From Mercenaria mercenaria (Eukaryota; Mollusca; Bivalvia; Venerida; Veneridae), in contig NC_069363.1 of NCBI RefSeq assembly GCF_021730395.1, positions 54,741,001-54,805,000 on the forward strand: DNA of 64,000 nucleotides. The letters run 5' to 3'. Under the pieces are notes generated by a model. The model ran no database searches. It had not been told where the DNA came from and saw nothing but the letters and a program-made list of their open reading frames with translations. Shown one piece after another: positions 12,237 to 25,499 of the stretch. A program made the position numbers and the translations under genes. How positions within the stretch are numbered: the first letter of the stretch is position 1; each line of letters begins with the position of its first letter.

Positions 12237-12473
12237 TGAGCCGTGCCATGGGAAAACCAACATAGTGGCTTTGCAACCAGCATGGATCCAGACCATCTTG
12301 CGCATCCGCGCAGTCTGGTCAGGATCCATGCTGTTCGCTAACAGTTTCTCTAATTGCAATAGGGTTTGAAAGCGATCAGCATGGATCCTGACCAGACTGC
12401 GCGGATGCGCAGACTGGTCTGGATCCATGCTGGTCGAAAAGCCACTATGTTGGTTTTCTCATGGCACGGCTCA
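12237..12473. mobile_element. Palindromic foldback MITE, clam-type, copy 1
   Basis: The ends are TGAGCCGTGCCATGGGAAAA and its inverse. Inside are nested inverted copies of CATGGATCC...GACCAG and GCGCATCCGCGCAGTCTGG around a centre reading CTAATTGCAATAGG. The flanking ATA/TAT extends the palindrome. Frames across it (MDPDQSAHPRS-like) are spurious, although such peptides turn up often in clam gene predictions. Confidence 0.9.
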
Positions 12474-12479
12474 TATATT

Positions 12480-14471
12480 GTTAATAAAATGTTTAAGTAC
12501 TTTAAGAAGATTTGTGTTTAATAATAAAATTGTTACCTTTATATTTGTTTCACAAAATGTAATTTTAAATTGTTAAATTGTTATTCTCAAGACAACAAAA
12601 ATGAATTTTAGTGTCATAGTTATGTTGTTGAATACTGTTTCGCTCCCTTATCTCTCTCCATCTGACCTTACTGAAATACGGTTTGAACAGTCAGCTTACC
12701 CGAAACTCCGTTACATCTGGGTCAACCAGTAACTTCTTTACAGTAATTTGCAAACGGACGGACGTCGCCCGCAAAAATGAGTTAATTTAAAGATACACGT
12801 TTTAACTCGGATGATCACGAGCAGCCTATGGAGTTAGCTCCCAAAGTTGCTCATGTAACTTTTCTCTGTAATAAACAATTATGTGATTTTGGACGTATTC
12901 AATGCAAGTATCATTCACATTTAAAATTTTCGACACATTTTCTGAATGTGCTAAATAACGATGTATTTCGTTTTCATAACATCAAATGACTTTTGCAGAT
13001 TTCGTTTATAAGGAAATTGATATAATGTGTTACTATGATTAATGCATTGACATGTATTTGCTGGCGTATTTACGTGCATGCTAAACGTTTCAGCTTCACT
13101 AGCTCGGCACAGCTTGAACATGCTCAAGTTCCAATCCTATCAAATAAGGTATAATGTCTTAATAGAATATAAATGAATCTACTAAAAGAGAATAGTGACA
13201 CTGAACCGACTTGGTGTAAAACGAGGACCTTATCATAGTCACGAGAACATAATCATACACCTGGCTTCACACTTCAATGTCAGATGTAATGATACCCTCG
13301 CGCTTTCGAGGGAAATACAATGGTATATCCGGATATAAACTTGATGGTTATAAAACACACTTCAGAATAACGATTCAAGAAATGGTGGATTACTTGTTTC
13401 TGTAAGAATACATACCGTAAATATGGCAGAAGTAGAAGAAATTAAGAACGTAACATCATAAAATGCACAGTTATTGAGATATTTTATATCATTCTAAACC
13501 CTTTAAGGTTATAATGCAGTAATTCGGTCAAAAATGTGCTTCCGCGGTGTAGTCGAAAGAAGTCCCTAATAAATAGATCCTATTTTTTCCATTTTTCGCG
13601 CATTTGCGCGTAAATCGTGGGCCAAATGGGCATTATTTCACTCGTGGAATGAATTTTACATAAAATAGGACACTTTTCATGCTAATATTCACTTGTTTTC
13701 GAGTTGTTTACTTGGAAACGAAAGTAGGGTGTTTATTCTGCGGACCGCTTTCTGAAATGCGGCAATATGAGGGTACCTGACTTCAGTTGACTTGCATTTC
13801 ACTGCATACTATTCAACACCCCTTTGACTTTTCGTTTTCTTGAAGCAAATGTATGGATATCTTGTGGAAAATAGGTCTACGACGGAGTGAAAATCTAGAA
13901 ACTGTAACACAATTGTTCTGAAGTAGCTAAAATTTATATGAAACAAAGAACAATTTCTTTTATTGCTATATAGCCTATATGGTATGTCAAGTTTACTACT
14001 ATTTGGCTTAAACACTGAATGGAATGGAAAGGTCGTGCAAAGCATATATTATGAAAGAAAGAAATGGAAGGATCATCCTTACAGCATTTACAACAAACAA
14101 CTGAAAACCACACATACCATAAAATACCTCGGTGCTACTATTTTCTAGACCTTTTTCTAGCCTTTTTTTACAAACATGCTCCAGAAACCTGCAGTGGTAC
14201 CATTTCGATGCAACTTCTCTAGACAACCATGCTATACAAGAAAATGGTCGATCTTATTGATGTTTACGAAGTTATTATGTAACACTATAATAACGTGCAG
14301 TATAGTATAAAATGTCAAGCGGTACACACGCATATTCGATTTCATATGTAAAGATATACTGTTTCATTAGCTTACGTGATTCATTATTACCGAGGTAAGT
14401 GAAAGCGTGCCGCATTGAATCGCAATACAGGAAGAGGAGGTTTATATTGACTCAGTAAGGCTTTGTATCTT
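12480..14471. other. Intergenic region between genes 1 and 2
   Basis: AT-rich with ordinary base statistics, in contrast to the zone before it. It holds a short ATG frame at 13423 resembling the first codons of gene 1 (MAEVEEIKN versus MAEEKGLQ) that stops after 12 codons, and a TATA-like GTATAAAAT at 14303-14311 that could serve gene 2. No other coding signal was seen. Confidence 0.4.
14303..14311 (+). promoter_or_regulatory. Candidate TATA box of CABIT-SAM gene 2
   Basis: GTATAAAAT lies about 165 bases upstream of the gene 2 ATG, which would leave a 5' UTR near 135 bases. No initiator is obvious and the surrounding DNA is AT-rich, so this is weak. Confidence 0.25.
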
Positions 14472-17400
14472 ATGATAATGGCATGTTCTAGTAAACTTCG
14501 AGATTTGAAATGTGAAGATGAAACGTTAGCTGTTCAAGACATTATTAACGGTGATACTTTACCTATTGTTGTAAGGACGACTAGTGTTGCTAGTGAAGAA
14601 GTACAAACAGATATACCTGAAGACACGGATATTCTTTTTCAAAGCGTTTCTGAAGAAAAATGTGCACATATAAAAGTATTACAATTCTATGACAATAAAA
14701 AGGTGCAACAAGAAAAAGGTGGCGAGTATGTTCTGGAGCATGACACTTTTGTTGGAAACGAATATCTTATGCCGCTGAGTTTTCATGGGAAAGTAAAATT
14801 TGTTCGTAGACCGGGAAGTCGTGGAAGATATTTGACAATCAAACAGGTATATGTTTTTATAAGAACAGTTGATTTGTTGAAAGATTTTCATTATTAAGTC
14901 ACAGATAAACATAATGAGAGTGCCACAATGAAACAAGTAAAAATATTTTGTTAAACTTTTGTGGTCTCATCTGAGACAGAGTTTCTTAATTATTATAAAA
15001 TTGGTACTAGTGCCACTTATATCTTGTATGCTACATTTCATATCCTCTTTTCTACAACTTTTTTAGATACTGAATAAAAATTAAGTCACGCAATTAATGA
15101 CGTTTTCTAATGTAAACCTAGTTTTGTTTTCCCTATGTAAGTTGTAATTTTGTACGGAATCTTCTTTTAGAAAAAGCATCCCCACTGGACATCTATATGA
15201 TTTAGCATGATAATATGCAAAATATTTGACATGATCAAAGGTTTTTGCTGTTTTGTGGGGGTGGTTGGGCCGCTGGGGTTCAGTAAAATACAAATTGATT
15301 TCCAGGACATTGGTTTCGTGTTGTCACACCACTAAAATGTTACAATTAGTTTTTAGTCTCTTTTTGGCTAATAGGTACTTGCTGACTCTCCAGCGTTGGT
15401 AAAGGTTGAAAATGAAACAAAGGCGTTTCTCTCAAGTGATATGGAACAAACAGTCATGATTCAAGCAAAGACGGTTCTAGAACTTAAAAGGATATACAGT
15501 ACTGAAAAAGGTGTATTTTTAGAATGCGCGGATGGAGATAGAAAATGTACATTTCATGAAAATGATGAAGTCAATTTTACTGTCTTTGAGAAGGAAACAC
15601 TTTATACTCTGACCGAATTGTCTGATACGTCATTTTTACCTCAGGTAGTGCTGTTTCAAGAGATACATGCGGAGGACGCTGTATTAAAGGACCACACATT
15701 AAGAAGCGCGATGCTAACTATGGTCGAAGGGCCTATTGAAGTTTTAGGCTTCAAAGTTGTTGAATATCTTATTGGCTGGATCAGAAACAAGAATCACAAG
15801 ACCTACGAAACTATTCTTGTTCCGAAAAATATATGGAATAAAATGTATATACAAAAGCTATGTTTTTATGATGACGAGGAAAAGCAAAAGTGTATTAAAA
15901 GAAAGTATGGACAGTGTTTAATATCTGACTTTGTTAGCAAGTCATTATATCTATTACCATTGGATCAGTGTGAAGTTACATGGCTCCGAAGCCCCGATTT
16001 GTTCAAGAGAAATTCGACAGGCAATAAATTGTACGATGTCGTACAAATTACTTTTGAAGGTATGTATCGTAATTTATTCAAGATTCATAATACAAAAAAA
16101 AATATCGTTGTTTTAATGTAAAACGGAATAATTTATTGACAAATTTCATTTTTGAAGCTTGTTGAGCAACCAAGATGAAATTTTCAAATTTGATAAACAT
16201 GCCTTGAACGAAGAATTTTAGAAATGTTGACAATACAGTATAACAATATCCAAACATTGATGTTTTGCAATAGTTTATTGTTGTTTGCCTATTAAACAAA
16301 GAAGACCGAAACTGAGACGTTATTTGAGAAAATAATATAAGGTAGAACTATGTTTTACATTTCGAAATTTTTACGATGAGGTTATACGCATGCGGAATAA
16401 TTTCAAGAGGGCATAAACTCTAGACAATGATTTTAATCAATATTTTAGGGTTTATTATTTCTTAAATAAATAAAACTTCGATTTTTTTATTTACTTTTTA
16501 ACCCTTTCGCAGATAAAACGAAACTAAAACAGCTATAAATCAAGCTGTACGTGTACATTTGTGTAACTCAATCTCTAATAAATGAAACAATTAACCTGAA
16601 AAAAGCATAGACATACAATAAGAATTTTAGAAGGAGAAACAGAATTAATACGATAAAACATTTTGAGGACTAACTTATTAAAATGATTCTTATTTTCTTA
16701 TGTATATTTTTAAATTATCTGTCTGTAGATTCATCAGATGATAATGAGGAAGAAGAGGTTTCTTTATATGCAGAAATCGATAGAACCGCCCCCGCCTATT
16801 CCAAGTAATAACGTTTTATTTTACCTTTTTTCTTTTTTTTAAATGTACACTGCTTTTATAACGGTGTCATGCAAACTTGAATGATGATTTAAATAGAATA
16901 ATTTTAATGTGTAAAGGAAAGTGTCTGCCAAAATATTTCATACGATATGTAGTTTGTGATTATAGGCACACCTGAGTGTTTCCCACTTTCAGACAGATTT
17001 TTGAGAAGTTCGGCCAAATGGCTTCAAGAATTGAATTAGATATAACCAGTGAAAAGTATAGATTTCAGTTTTAAGTTCTGTCTTAATAATATTTGAATGA
17101 TTTATCAATCAGTGAAATCACTTATTAAACCTTGCACATCTTATGTGCTCTTTCATTTTCACAAATGCAAAACTAACAAAATACGAAAAAATGCATTTTT
17201 TTTTTCAAATCCTATTTTTTTATAAAAAAACAATGTAATCTTGACTTTATGTAAGTGGTTAACGGATTTCGTCTCAACTCTAAAACAGAGTTGACTGTAA
17301 TTAGAAACGTGAAGATGACAAAACAATGAGCCGAAAAACATAGAATTCTATTCTTTTTAGTAAAATGTCTAATTTTTGTTCAAAACGAATTCATAGATCT

Positions 17401-18662
17401 AGAATGTTGCAATCTTTAATATGTATAAAAATAAACATAGGACAGGTGCTGGTTGTGAAGGGAAAATATAGACTTTCGTTAGAATTTTAGCTTAAAATGC
17501 CAAAAGAAATGTATGGACATTTTTACTTTTAGAATTTGACCAAAAGTATTTTTAATTGACATAAATCTTGAGGTTTGATCCGTTATAAAGCATTCTGTCT
17601 AAAGACTGTCTGATGTGTCATTAATACAGCTTTTCTACAAATCCATAAGACTAGTTGCAAATCCATTATAATTGTTATTTTACGATACGGTTACTTAGTG
17701 ACGATTCATTCTTTTAATATCATTGATTTTCAGAAAGACAACCTATCCACCCTGCAGGAAAACCTACGAAAGTCAAGGTAATTTAAGTATAAATGAATGT
17801 CGAATATTGAAATAAAAATAAAAAGCCAGCCGTCATAATTGGTTAATAAGTTTCGTGAATTTTGCATGTAGAGCTGTCCAGATATTTAACAAAACAATTT
17901 ACACTTGCTCAGTTTGAAAATTGTAGATACCCATGGTATCCGGGTAAAATCGCCTAGAGGATATCTATTCTAATTATTTGCCTATGTATGTGCTAGTATT
18001 ATATCTACTTTATTTGCATACCTTTAATGATCTTTTATACATTGCGCTTGCAGAGGAGTAGTTCATTTTTTAATAAAGTACGGACTTTATTCAAAAATAG
18101 AAGAAGAGACACAGTTGATGAAGAATGTGCCAAACATATTGAAAAACCGCCAGGCAGGCCACCTAAACCAAAGTTCCGTGTCAATGCTGACGTTCAAATA
18201 AATAATGATGCAGTTACCGAACAGGATAGGATACCAAAAGGAGAATGTAGTCCAATTAGACCTCTACCGTTGCTACCGACCGATGCAATCAATCGAAATT
18301 ACACAAAGTTGATATTCCCTGAAACAAAGCCATTGTATGGCACTCCGATGGTTGATAACTGTACGCCAAACTCAGAACAGTGTCATGCTGAACAGAATAC
18401 GACAAATAAGATGTCGTTAGCTTTTAACAGCAACAGCTCGCAAGAGGATTTCTTTCTTTATTCCGTGGAAGCAGTGTCACTCTGTTTAGAAAATTGTGGT
18501 TTAAAACATCTTGCCAAAACCTGTTCCGAACAAATGTTGGATGGTTCTTTCTTCGATGGATTTGAGGACTGGAATGTGCTGAATCTGTCATGCTCTGATG
18601 TTGATTTCCTCAAGAAAATACTATACGAGGGGTGGAGATCAACGAGAAACGATAGCTTATAA
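14472..18662 (+). CDS. CABIT-SAM adaptor-like protein, gene 2 (594 aa, five exons)
   Basis: Exons: 14472-14846, 15375-16059, 16729-16804, 17738-17777 and 18054-18662. All have GT-AG borders and join in one frame to 594 aa. Residues 1-353 form the CABIT region (FVGNEYLMPLSFHGKVKF in the first exon, TVMIQAKTVLELKRIYS and EGPIEVLGFKVVEYL in the second). Residues 354-392 are an acidic linker with VSLYAEID, whose Tyr367 suits SH2 binding. Then come a basic patch (FKNRRR), Pro-rich GRPPKPKF and RPLPLLP, and a SAM-like domain at about 520-588 starting EDFFLYSVEAVSLCLENCGL. The CABIT, Tyr, Pro-rich, SAM order is that of GAREM proteins, GRB2-binding regulators of ERK signalling. The specific function here is inference. 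Exon 4 needs the second of two acceptors 4 bases apart to keep frame with the terminal exon. Two AATAAA signals follow at 18720 and 18737. Confidence 0.85.
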
Positions 18663-18719
18663 ACATGCAAGTGCATTACAAAAGGGTAGTTTAGCAAACT
18701 ATTACTTAAAAGGACTGCA

Positions 18720-18742
18720 AATAAAATATTTAGATGAATAAA
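18720..18742 (+). terminator. Polyadenylation signals of gene 2
   Basis: Two AATAAA hexamers at 18720-18725 and 18737-18742, 58 and 75 bases after the stop codon, in the right place for 3' end formation. Confidence 0.7.
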
Positions 18743-18749
18743 ATCATGC

Positions 18750-21700
18750 TTTGAATGGATTTGTGACAGCAAAACTTGTATAGATTGAGATATGTACAAA
18801 AGGTTTTCGTTTTGGTTTGATGCTAGACTGTTATAAACGTGTCTAAATGTTTTTGTTCTTTGAACCATTGTTTTGAAAAATACATTTACATTACAGTCCA
18901 ATTGCGTTTTCTTCCTCTGCATCAGGAAAGTTGAGACAACAAAGGTTGACCAAGATATGATTTACAAACCAGCTGTGTTTGTCTACTTTTCATCAGGAAA
19001 GTTGACACAACAACAGACGACAATGACACGATTTCCATCAAATCCAAGTGTTTTTTGCGTAAAGTCATGACTTCCTCATTGCAAACTCTCGTTAGCATAA
19101 TGTATATCTAATTTCACATTAATAACATCTGTTAAAAGATCCTTGGATGTATAGAATGCAACCAAGTAGAATAATAACATATTTAACATCTCGACTACCT
19201 TTGAATACATAAGATTATCTTAAACATATTCAAGGTCACGCAGTAAGTGTATTTAACCTTAACACGCAGATTCTTTTTTCTACGGAGCACATGAAGTGAC
19301 ATGTTCAATACATTTTTATTTTGCTATAATGAATTAAGATTTTTGGTACAACAAATTAAGATTTCATACTTCGATATAGCTGTATTCGATTTCGTTAAAA
19401 CGAATTAAAAATGTATTGACTATTCACCTACGGGAATATGTAGTTTTTCCCCATCATTCTAATTAATTGCTTTAAGACCAGGTGGAAGGAAAGAGTGTGA
19501 AGCTTGTTTGACCAGAAATAGCACCTACTTTGGAAAAAATATTTTTAAAGATGTTTTCACAATTATTCCTAGCGGGAAGATTTTTCTATAACTTTGCATA
19601 TTTATTGATTGATGTACCACAACTTAAAATAGAAAAGAAAAACAATAGGTACCCGTGCTTTTTTAATAATCAAAGTTTATTAGGGACACCAAATTGGTAT
19701 TTTCGTCTGTAAAAACAATACATACATGTCATGATAAAAACAAGTGCAAACAGCTATTTACTTAAAAGTTCGTTCTGATCTTATTGTTTTTACATCATTA
19801 CAAATCAATATATAGATATATCAACACAGAAAATAATGCTCTTCGGAAATGTCTAAAATATCTGGAACTGGAAAACCCAAAGCATTTCGTATAGATATGA
19901 AAAACCTAGTAGACAGAATTTAACAAAATTTTGGATTATGTAAGCTAGAACTAGGACAAAAAATACTGAACCAAAAATAATAATATCAACACGTGCTCGT
20001 TTTCAAGAAGAAAAAAAATAATAAAATATTCACCCCACCTACAAAGGTCATTTTTTCATTACCCCACCCATCTTAAAAATATAAACTTTTTTTTTTCTTT
20101 CTTACACAATAAATTGCAACAATGTTATAAACAGTTTCAAAATAAATTATCTTACAATTCAGTGATTGGTTATTTATTACAGCACATACCAGCAATAATA
20201 AAGATAATTAAAATTTAAACTAGATGTACCATAGGACACTGGTACACCAACTTTCTATCAATGTACGGTCATATGCTAATTGGTGGAAATGCAAGACTTA
20301 AAAAACTTGAGGGATACTTCAAAACATTATCCAGAACCCAAGATAAAAGTAACTGAAGAAGTAAACAAAATATGTTTTTTCTAATTTCATATATTTTGTT
20401 TCCAGGGGAGTGGCGTTGCGGGGAGGCGGGCAGTAAAGCGGGTGGTAAATCCAAAACTAAACCTCATGTACACAACTTCATATGCTCAATAACATTCCTA
20501 TTAACTTTCATGCCTCTAGATCTAATACATTTTGAGATACGTGCGACACAAACTTTCAGGCCCTTTATGAATATTTTTGACTGTCAATGGCCATCACTCT
20601 GGTCTTACTATGTGAAATTCAAAATAAAACCCCAGGTGCACGTCACCACAGGTTAAATAAAAATCCTATGATGTTTGATTACTATAGGTCAACCACCTTT
20701 TGAGATACACAACACAAATTCGTATGGACAAGGGCAAATTAAAGTGACACCTCCCACCCCCCTCCTCTAAAAAAATCTTTGGGGGCCTGTGGGGGAGGGG
20801 GCACACAATTATAACGACATTTTGAGCCGGTCATATTTGAACTTTAAGGCCATACGGTACAATTTTCCGAAATTTTATGTGACTGTAAGTCGGCTGAATC
20901 TTTACTCGACGAAATAGTTGAACCTGGCTGTCGAAAATGTTTTCGATTCGTGCAAGATGATTTCTAGTACACAAACTTCCCACTACTCCTCCCATAAAAC
21001 ACCTTTACACCAACAACGTTTAAAGAAAAAATTTGCAGGACCCGAATTTTCAATACATTTTTGTGCAGGCACGCTATCCGAGAACTATTCACTTTCGGAA
21101 GCGAATCGTGAAAAATGCTTATTGTGGTTATCGCGTGCAGCGCCATTTAGTTGCGCACAAAATATTGTAATGAACTCCTTTAAAAGTAGCAGAACAGATA
21201 CAAATTATTTTTTATCTTAATCAATAGCTTACAAACGTGTGATATTTTCTCAAATAAGAAAGTTTGACATATATAGACACATTGTATAAATATAAAGAAA
21301 TGACAATCATTTCAACTTCAACGTAGAAAACGGCAAAATTTGTAGTTTCCTATGCGCCTAACACCCGAGTTGTACTGCGAAATATGTACTTGAAAGTAGG
21401 GGACAAGTTATTCAGAGACTGATGCCCACGGAGCAATGTACACTGTTTTCATGTACGGAAGCCTGCTCACTTCAGAATTTGTAACATTACATTTAAAAAT
21501 CAAATGTTTTTAAGTGTCGCTTGAATAAGCAATAAACAGAACAGATAATGATCTTGAACAAGCAATACGATGAAGCAGACGAAAAAAAAAACACAATCAT
21601 TCGTAATGTCTTGTTTACTTTAATAAAGAATAAAACATAAGCATTGTCTTTTTATTAATTCCCATTTTATTGCCGTTATTAAATGCCTCCTTTTTTCAAA

Positions 21701-22780
21701 GAGACATGTGCTATAAAAGTGCGAATTATCCACTATCACCTGTAATTATCCATGCATGGTGTTAAAATTTTATTACAGTGAAAAGGTAATAAAAGTGACA
21801 AGCAAGGGACTATCTTATTAAGTTTCAGTTAGAGCCTACTCAAAAATTTATATCTATTACATCTGATTGAAATAAAAATCCCGATTTGAAACTGTCAGTT
21901 TCTAAATTAATCTTCGCTTACGCAGTCAGAGTTTGGATTAACATGCTAAAAGATTGAAATACGGATAATTTACTCTCCATCTTATCATTCATTAATATGT
22001 ATAAATTGTCATATTAAAACACTTCGCTGAAGCGAACTGGTTAAAGAAAAGGTTGAGGAATCTTGTGTGCCAAGGTGTGTGCAAAAAACAAAAATAAATC
22101 GCACATTGTTGACAGTTGAGGACTTTCTTCATCCAATACAAGGATCATTTTTTGATGTACTTAAGAAAACAATGGGACAAATAATCAAGTTGACACTTTC
22201 TGTAAGTACAGACAATTTCATCTTTGTGTCTGCCTTTTTTCCCCAATAAAAGATCCCATATGTATCTACTTTTGTTTACCTCTGGTCCCTTCTTTCACGC
22301 ATTCGCATGGCAAAATATATATAATCTTTAATCATGTTATGAAAAATAGACGCAAAATAATTGATAAATTATGATGATTACATCCAGGTATTTAAAAACG
22401 TAAATTTACTTTGACATAAAATTTGCCGTAAACGTAAGACCCAGAACCGTAGATTTCAAGTTCATAACTGTGTCCTTTTTGTGGCTAGTATATAACTGTT
22501 ATGCATTAAGTATCCATTAACAAATAAGCAACGCAAGCTGATGGCGTAAGGCTCCAAATTCAAGTTTTGACACAAAGCAGACAGTTTAAATCCCATATGA
22601 CAGGTAATCGGCGAAGAAATGTGAACCTAATAGGAGGCTAAACATTACATACGGCTTGTCTAGACGACAATATAAGTAATACGACTCTTTTCTCTGCATG
22701 TTTAATAATATTTTTTTTGGAATTTGTTTCTATTTCATTATTATTTTTTTAATTTTACTACAGGATGTACGAGTTTTTTT
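18750..22780. other. Non-coding stretch downstream of gene 2
   Basis: Open frames here (the longest is 100 codons at 20918) show no recognisable domain, no codon pattern and no splice context. A C/G-rich patch at 20745-20800 stands out. If gene 3 is a separate gene its CABIT exons should lie between here and 27 kb, and none could be found. Confidence 0.4.
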
Positions 22781-22781
22781 T

Positions 22782-23683
22782 TTAAGGATATCCGCCATTT
22801 TGAAAAATGTTTCTTCCAATATTGCTTTCTAACAAAAGTTTTGCCAAACATTAATGCTAAATAATTAAAATATGGCTAATAATGTACCATTTAACCAAAT
22901 ATATTCTACTTTTTGCGAAAAAAAAATTTTCACCCTTATTTTTGGCTGGATTTGCCTAAAATTGACGTAAGATTTACAATGGGGTAGGGGTAGGTAATTT
23001 CAAATATCTATTAAAGTAGATCAGGTTTGGTTCTGATATTTTCCTGACTGATACACATAATGATAAGCTATAATTGAAATAAAAGTTTTCAAGATAGTAC
23101 TTTATATTATCTAGAAAATATAAATTAAAACAAAAAGAACAAAAAATATCAAAATTCACCAGTTTTTAACAGTTTTTTCTTAATAATTCTCTTAGATGCA
23201 CGGTGACCCCAACTTTTTTTCTTTCCATTTTGAAGCATTTTTGTGTGTCATTAAAGCTGCAAAATATTTTGAAAATCTTACCGTCAGAATTTTTTTGATA
23301 GATCTAAATACGTTTTTTCCGTTGAAAATATAGTGGGTGGGGTAATTATGTCAACATGTAAAAATGAAAGAGATTTGTTAGTGACATTTAAGCTTATATA
23401 ATACTGACATCACCTTATATTCATATCAACCTGTAAGACCTGAAATCCCTATAACATTAAGTGGGATATTATATGTTTTATAAAGTACCACCATTTTTTC
23501 AATTTTACAAAATTTCAGAAATGCGTAAACAGTGGGTGAAGAAAATGCCCTATAAAATTAAAACGAGTTCGGTGACCTGTGTTTTTTCTTCTCTTGTTTG
23601 TCTTGGAAACTAATGTTCTTCAAGCTCACAAAGTATGAAAACATTCTTAACGTTAGAAAAAAAATTCGCTCCTACATCCTTAA
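22782..23683. mobile_element. Possible TTAA-flanked element with short inverted ends
   Basis: The left end reads TTAAGGATATCCGCC and the right end reads AGGAGC inverted, closing in ATCCTTAA. TTAAGGAT is thus inverted at both ends about 900 bases apart, with no coding capacity between. TTAA duplication is typical of piggyBac-like transposition, but only 8 bases are inverted and chance is not excluded. Confidence 0.3.
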
Positions 23684-24242
23684 CTATACTTTAGTATGTA
23701 CACTATCAGTTTCAGCTATCATTAGCGTACGTATGTTACAATGTCCATTTTCGTGTGTGTTATGGACAGGCTAAGTGCATGACCAATTTGAACTTGGTAC
23801 CAAGAACTCAGGCAATCTATGACTAAATTTCACTTTCTTTAATTTTCATTTCAGTTCATAAAATATTACGTGACTGAAACAAATAATTAGGATTTATTTT
23901 ACATTCCAAATTTTAAATAAAAAAAAGAAGTTTTTTCTAAGATGTATTAAATAAAAGATGTAAAGCAATTAAACCTTTTATCATATCTTTTCCAAAGGAC
24001 AACACCTTCTCTTTTTTACTGCATAAATAGTTTTTTGTCATATACATCAGAACGAAACCATTAAAATCATTGGCATCCATGCTTTTTTCTTCCAAGTATA
24101 TATAGATATTTCCGATTTTATTTTTTTATTTTTGCAAGCGGTCATAAACTGAAACTGAAACTGAATAATTTGATTAAACGCCTATTATATGTTTATACAA
24201 TGATATATTCAATGGCGTTGTACATAACCATGATAATAATAG

Positions 24243-24285
24243 TCATCACAACAACACCAACAACGACAACAACAACAATAACAGC
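24243..24285. repeat. ACA/ACC-rich simple repeat
   Basis: Imperfect run of CAACAACA and CAACGACAACAAC units followed by AACAATAACAG. Confidence 0.7.
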
Positions 24286-24585
24286 CTTATTGTAATAAAC
24301 AGTCCTGATCGCACCCCTCCCCTTGAGGTCATTTTACCCCCATTGCCAATACCAGTGCTTAAAGCATCTGGTGCGCCCAGACAGGCTGCATATAGAGGTT
24401 CAAACTCCCCGGTTAATGGTGCCATCATATAATATTTAAGAAAGAAATACTACACACTTCCCTACCCATAGAGCCTCACCAACAAGTGCGTTTATTAAAC
24501 AAACCTTGGAGATATAAATGTTGAAATGTAAAACCTTTTACAAAAATTTAAGAACTATCGCCTGCTGTTTTCGCATGATAAACAG

Positions 24586-25440
24586 TTATCAAAAATTTAA
24601 AACAATGCCGCGAAATCTCTGAAATAGAGTGTCTTGAGATTTTTTTAATGTGTCAAGTGATTCACTTTTGCGTAGTTCCAACGGCAGTTCATTCCAAAGT
24701 TTTGGACCAATAGTACAGAAACTTCTTTCATTGAATGTTTTGCACTTGTTATATGGAACAATATAACGACATTCAGAATTTTCAGACGATCTCAGACCTT
24801 GTCTACTAAGCAATTTTGTTAAGTACAGAGGTGCTCTGCCAGTGTGACAGCTATACATGAAAGATAGTATCTTGAACTCAATTCTTGCTTTCACTGTCAA
24901 CCAATGTAAGTGGTACAATACTTGTTTAGAAATGTCAAATTTCCTCCTGTTAAGGACAAGTTTTGCGTACATGTTTTGAATACGTTGCATCATACGCACC
25001 ACCATACAGTATGACATTGCAATAATTCAGATGTGAAATAACTAGAAACAAAACTAAAATTTCAGTGGCTGCTTTTGTTAAGTATTTTCGGATGTTCTTT
25101 ATTCGTCATGGCTGTACGATATTTGCGATTTATATGATCTTTAAAGTTCAAGGTTTCGTCAAGAAATGCACCGAGATATCTAACTGTGCTTTCACGTTTT
25201 ACATCATCACCAGCGATGTTAATGGAATTTGTAAAACATTTGTTCAATTGAGGTCTGCTATCAAACATAATAAATTCAGTTTTGGAAGTGTTCATTTTCA
25301 GTATGTTTCTATTCATCCAGTCATTGATTATAACTGCGCACATTTCAAGGTCTCCGATCGCTTGTGATTCTACGGAAACACTGCAAGCCGCCTGCAATGT
25401 TTCATGCCTTGGGTGTTTGATTCAGAAAAATCGTCCTTTA
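24586..25440 (-). mobile_element. LINE reverse transcriptase fragment (C-terminal half)
   Basis: Two overlapping minus-strand pieces are typical of jockey/CR1-type retroposons. 25397 to 25062 has WMNRNILKMNTSKTEFIMF then VRYLGAFLDETLNFKDHI (the RT thumb-side YLG motif). 25017 to 24589 has RIQNMYAKLV, LHWLTVKARIEFKILSF, GRAPLYLTKLL and FCTIGPKLWNELP (the common C-terminal LHWLP and GPKLWNxLP motifs). At least one frame change lies between them, and the catalytic core and endonuclease are missing. This is a 5'-truncated copy, as expected from target-primed reverse transcription. Confidence 0.85.
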
Positions 25441-25499
25441 CACATATTTCTTATGGACCACTTAAACAATAATCAAAATTTAACGGCAATTCTGATATG

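Noticed and set aside
12204-12428. MDPDQSAHPRS-type proteins (also at 27943, 30663)
   Set aside because: These are translations of the palindromic MITE. The same peptide appears on each copy and has no gene context.
18458-18922. 154-codon minus-strand frame
   Set aside because: It is antisense to the SAM exon and 3' UTR of gene 2, a shadow of the real gene.
20918-21220. 100-codon plus-strand frame with an antisense frame
   Set aside because: Unrecognised, with no splice sites of quality around it and atypical composition for the real genes here.
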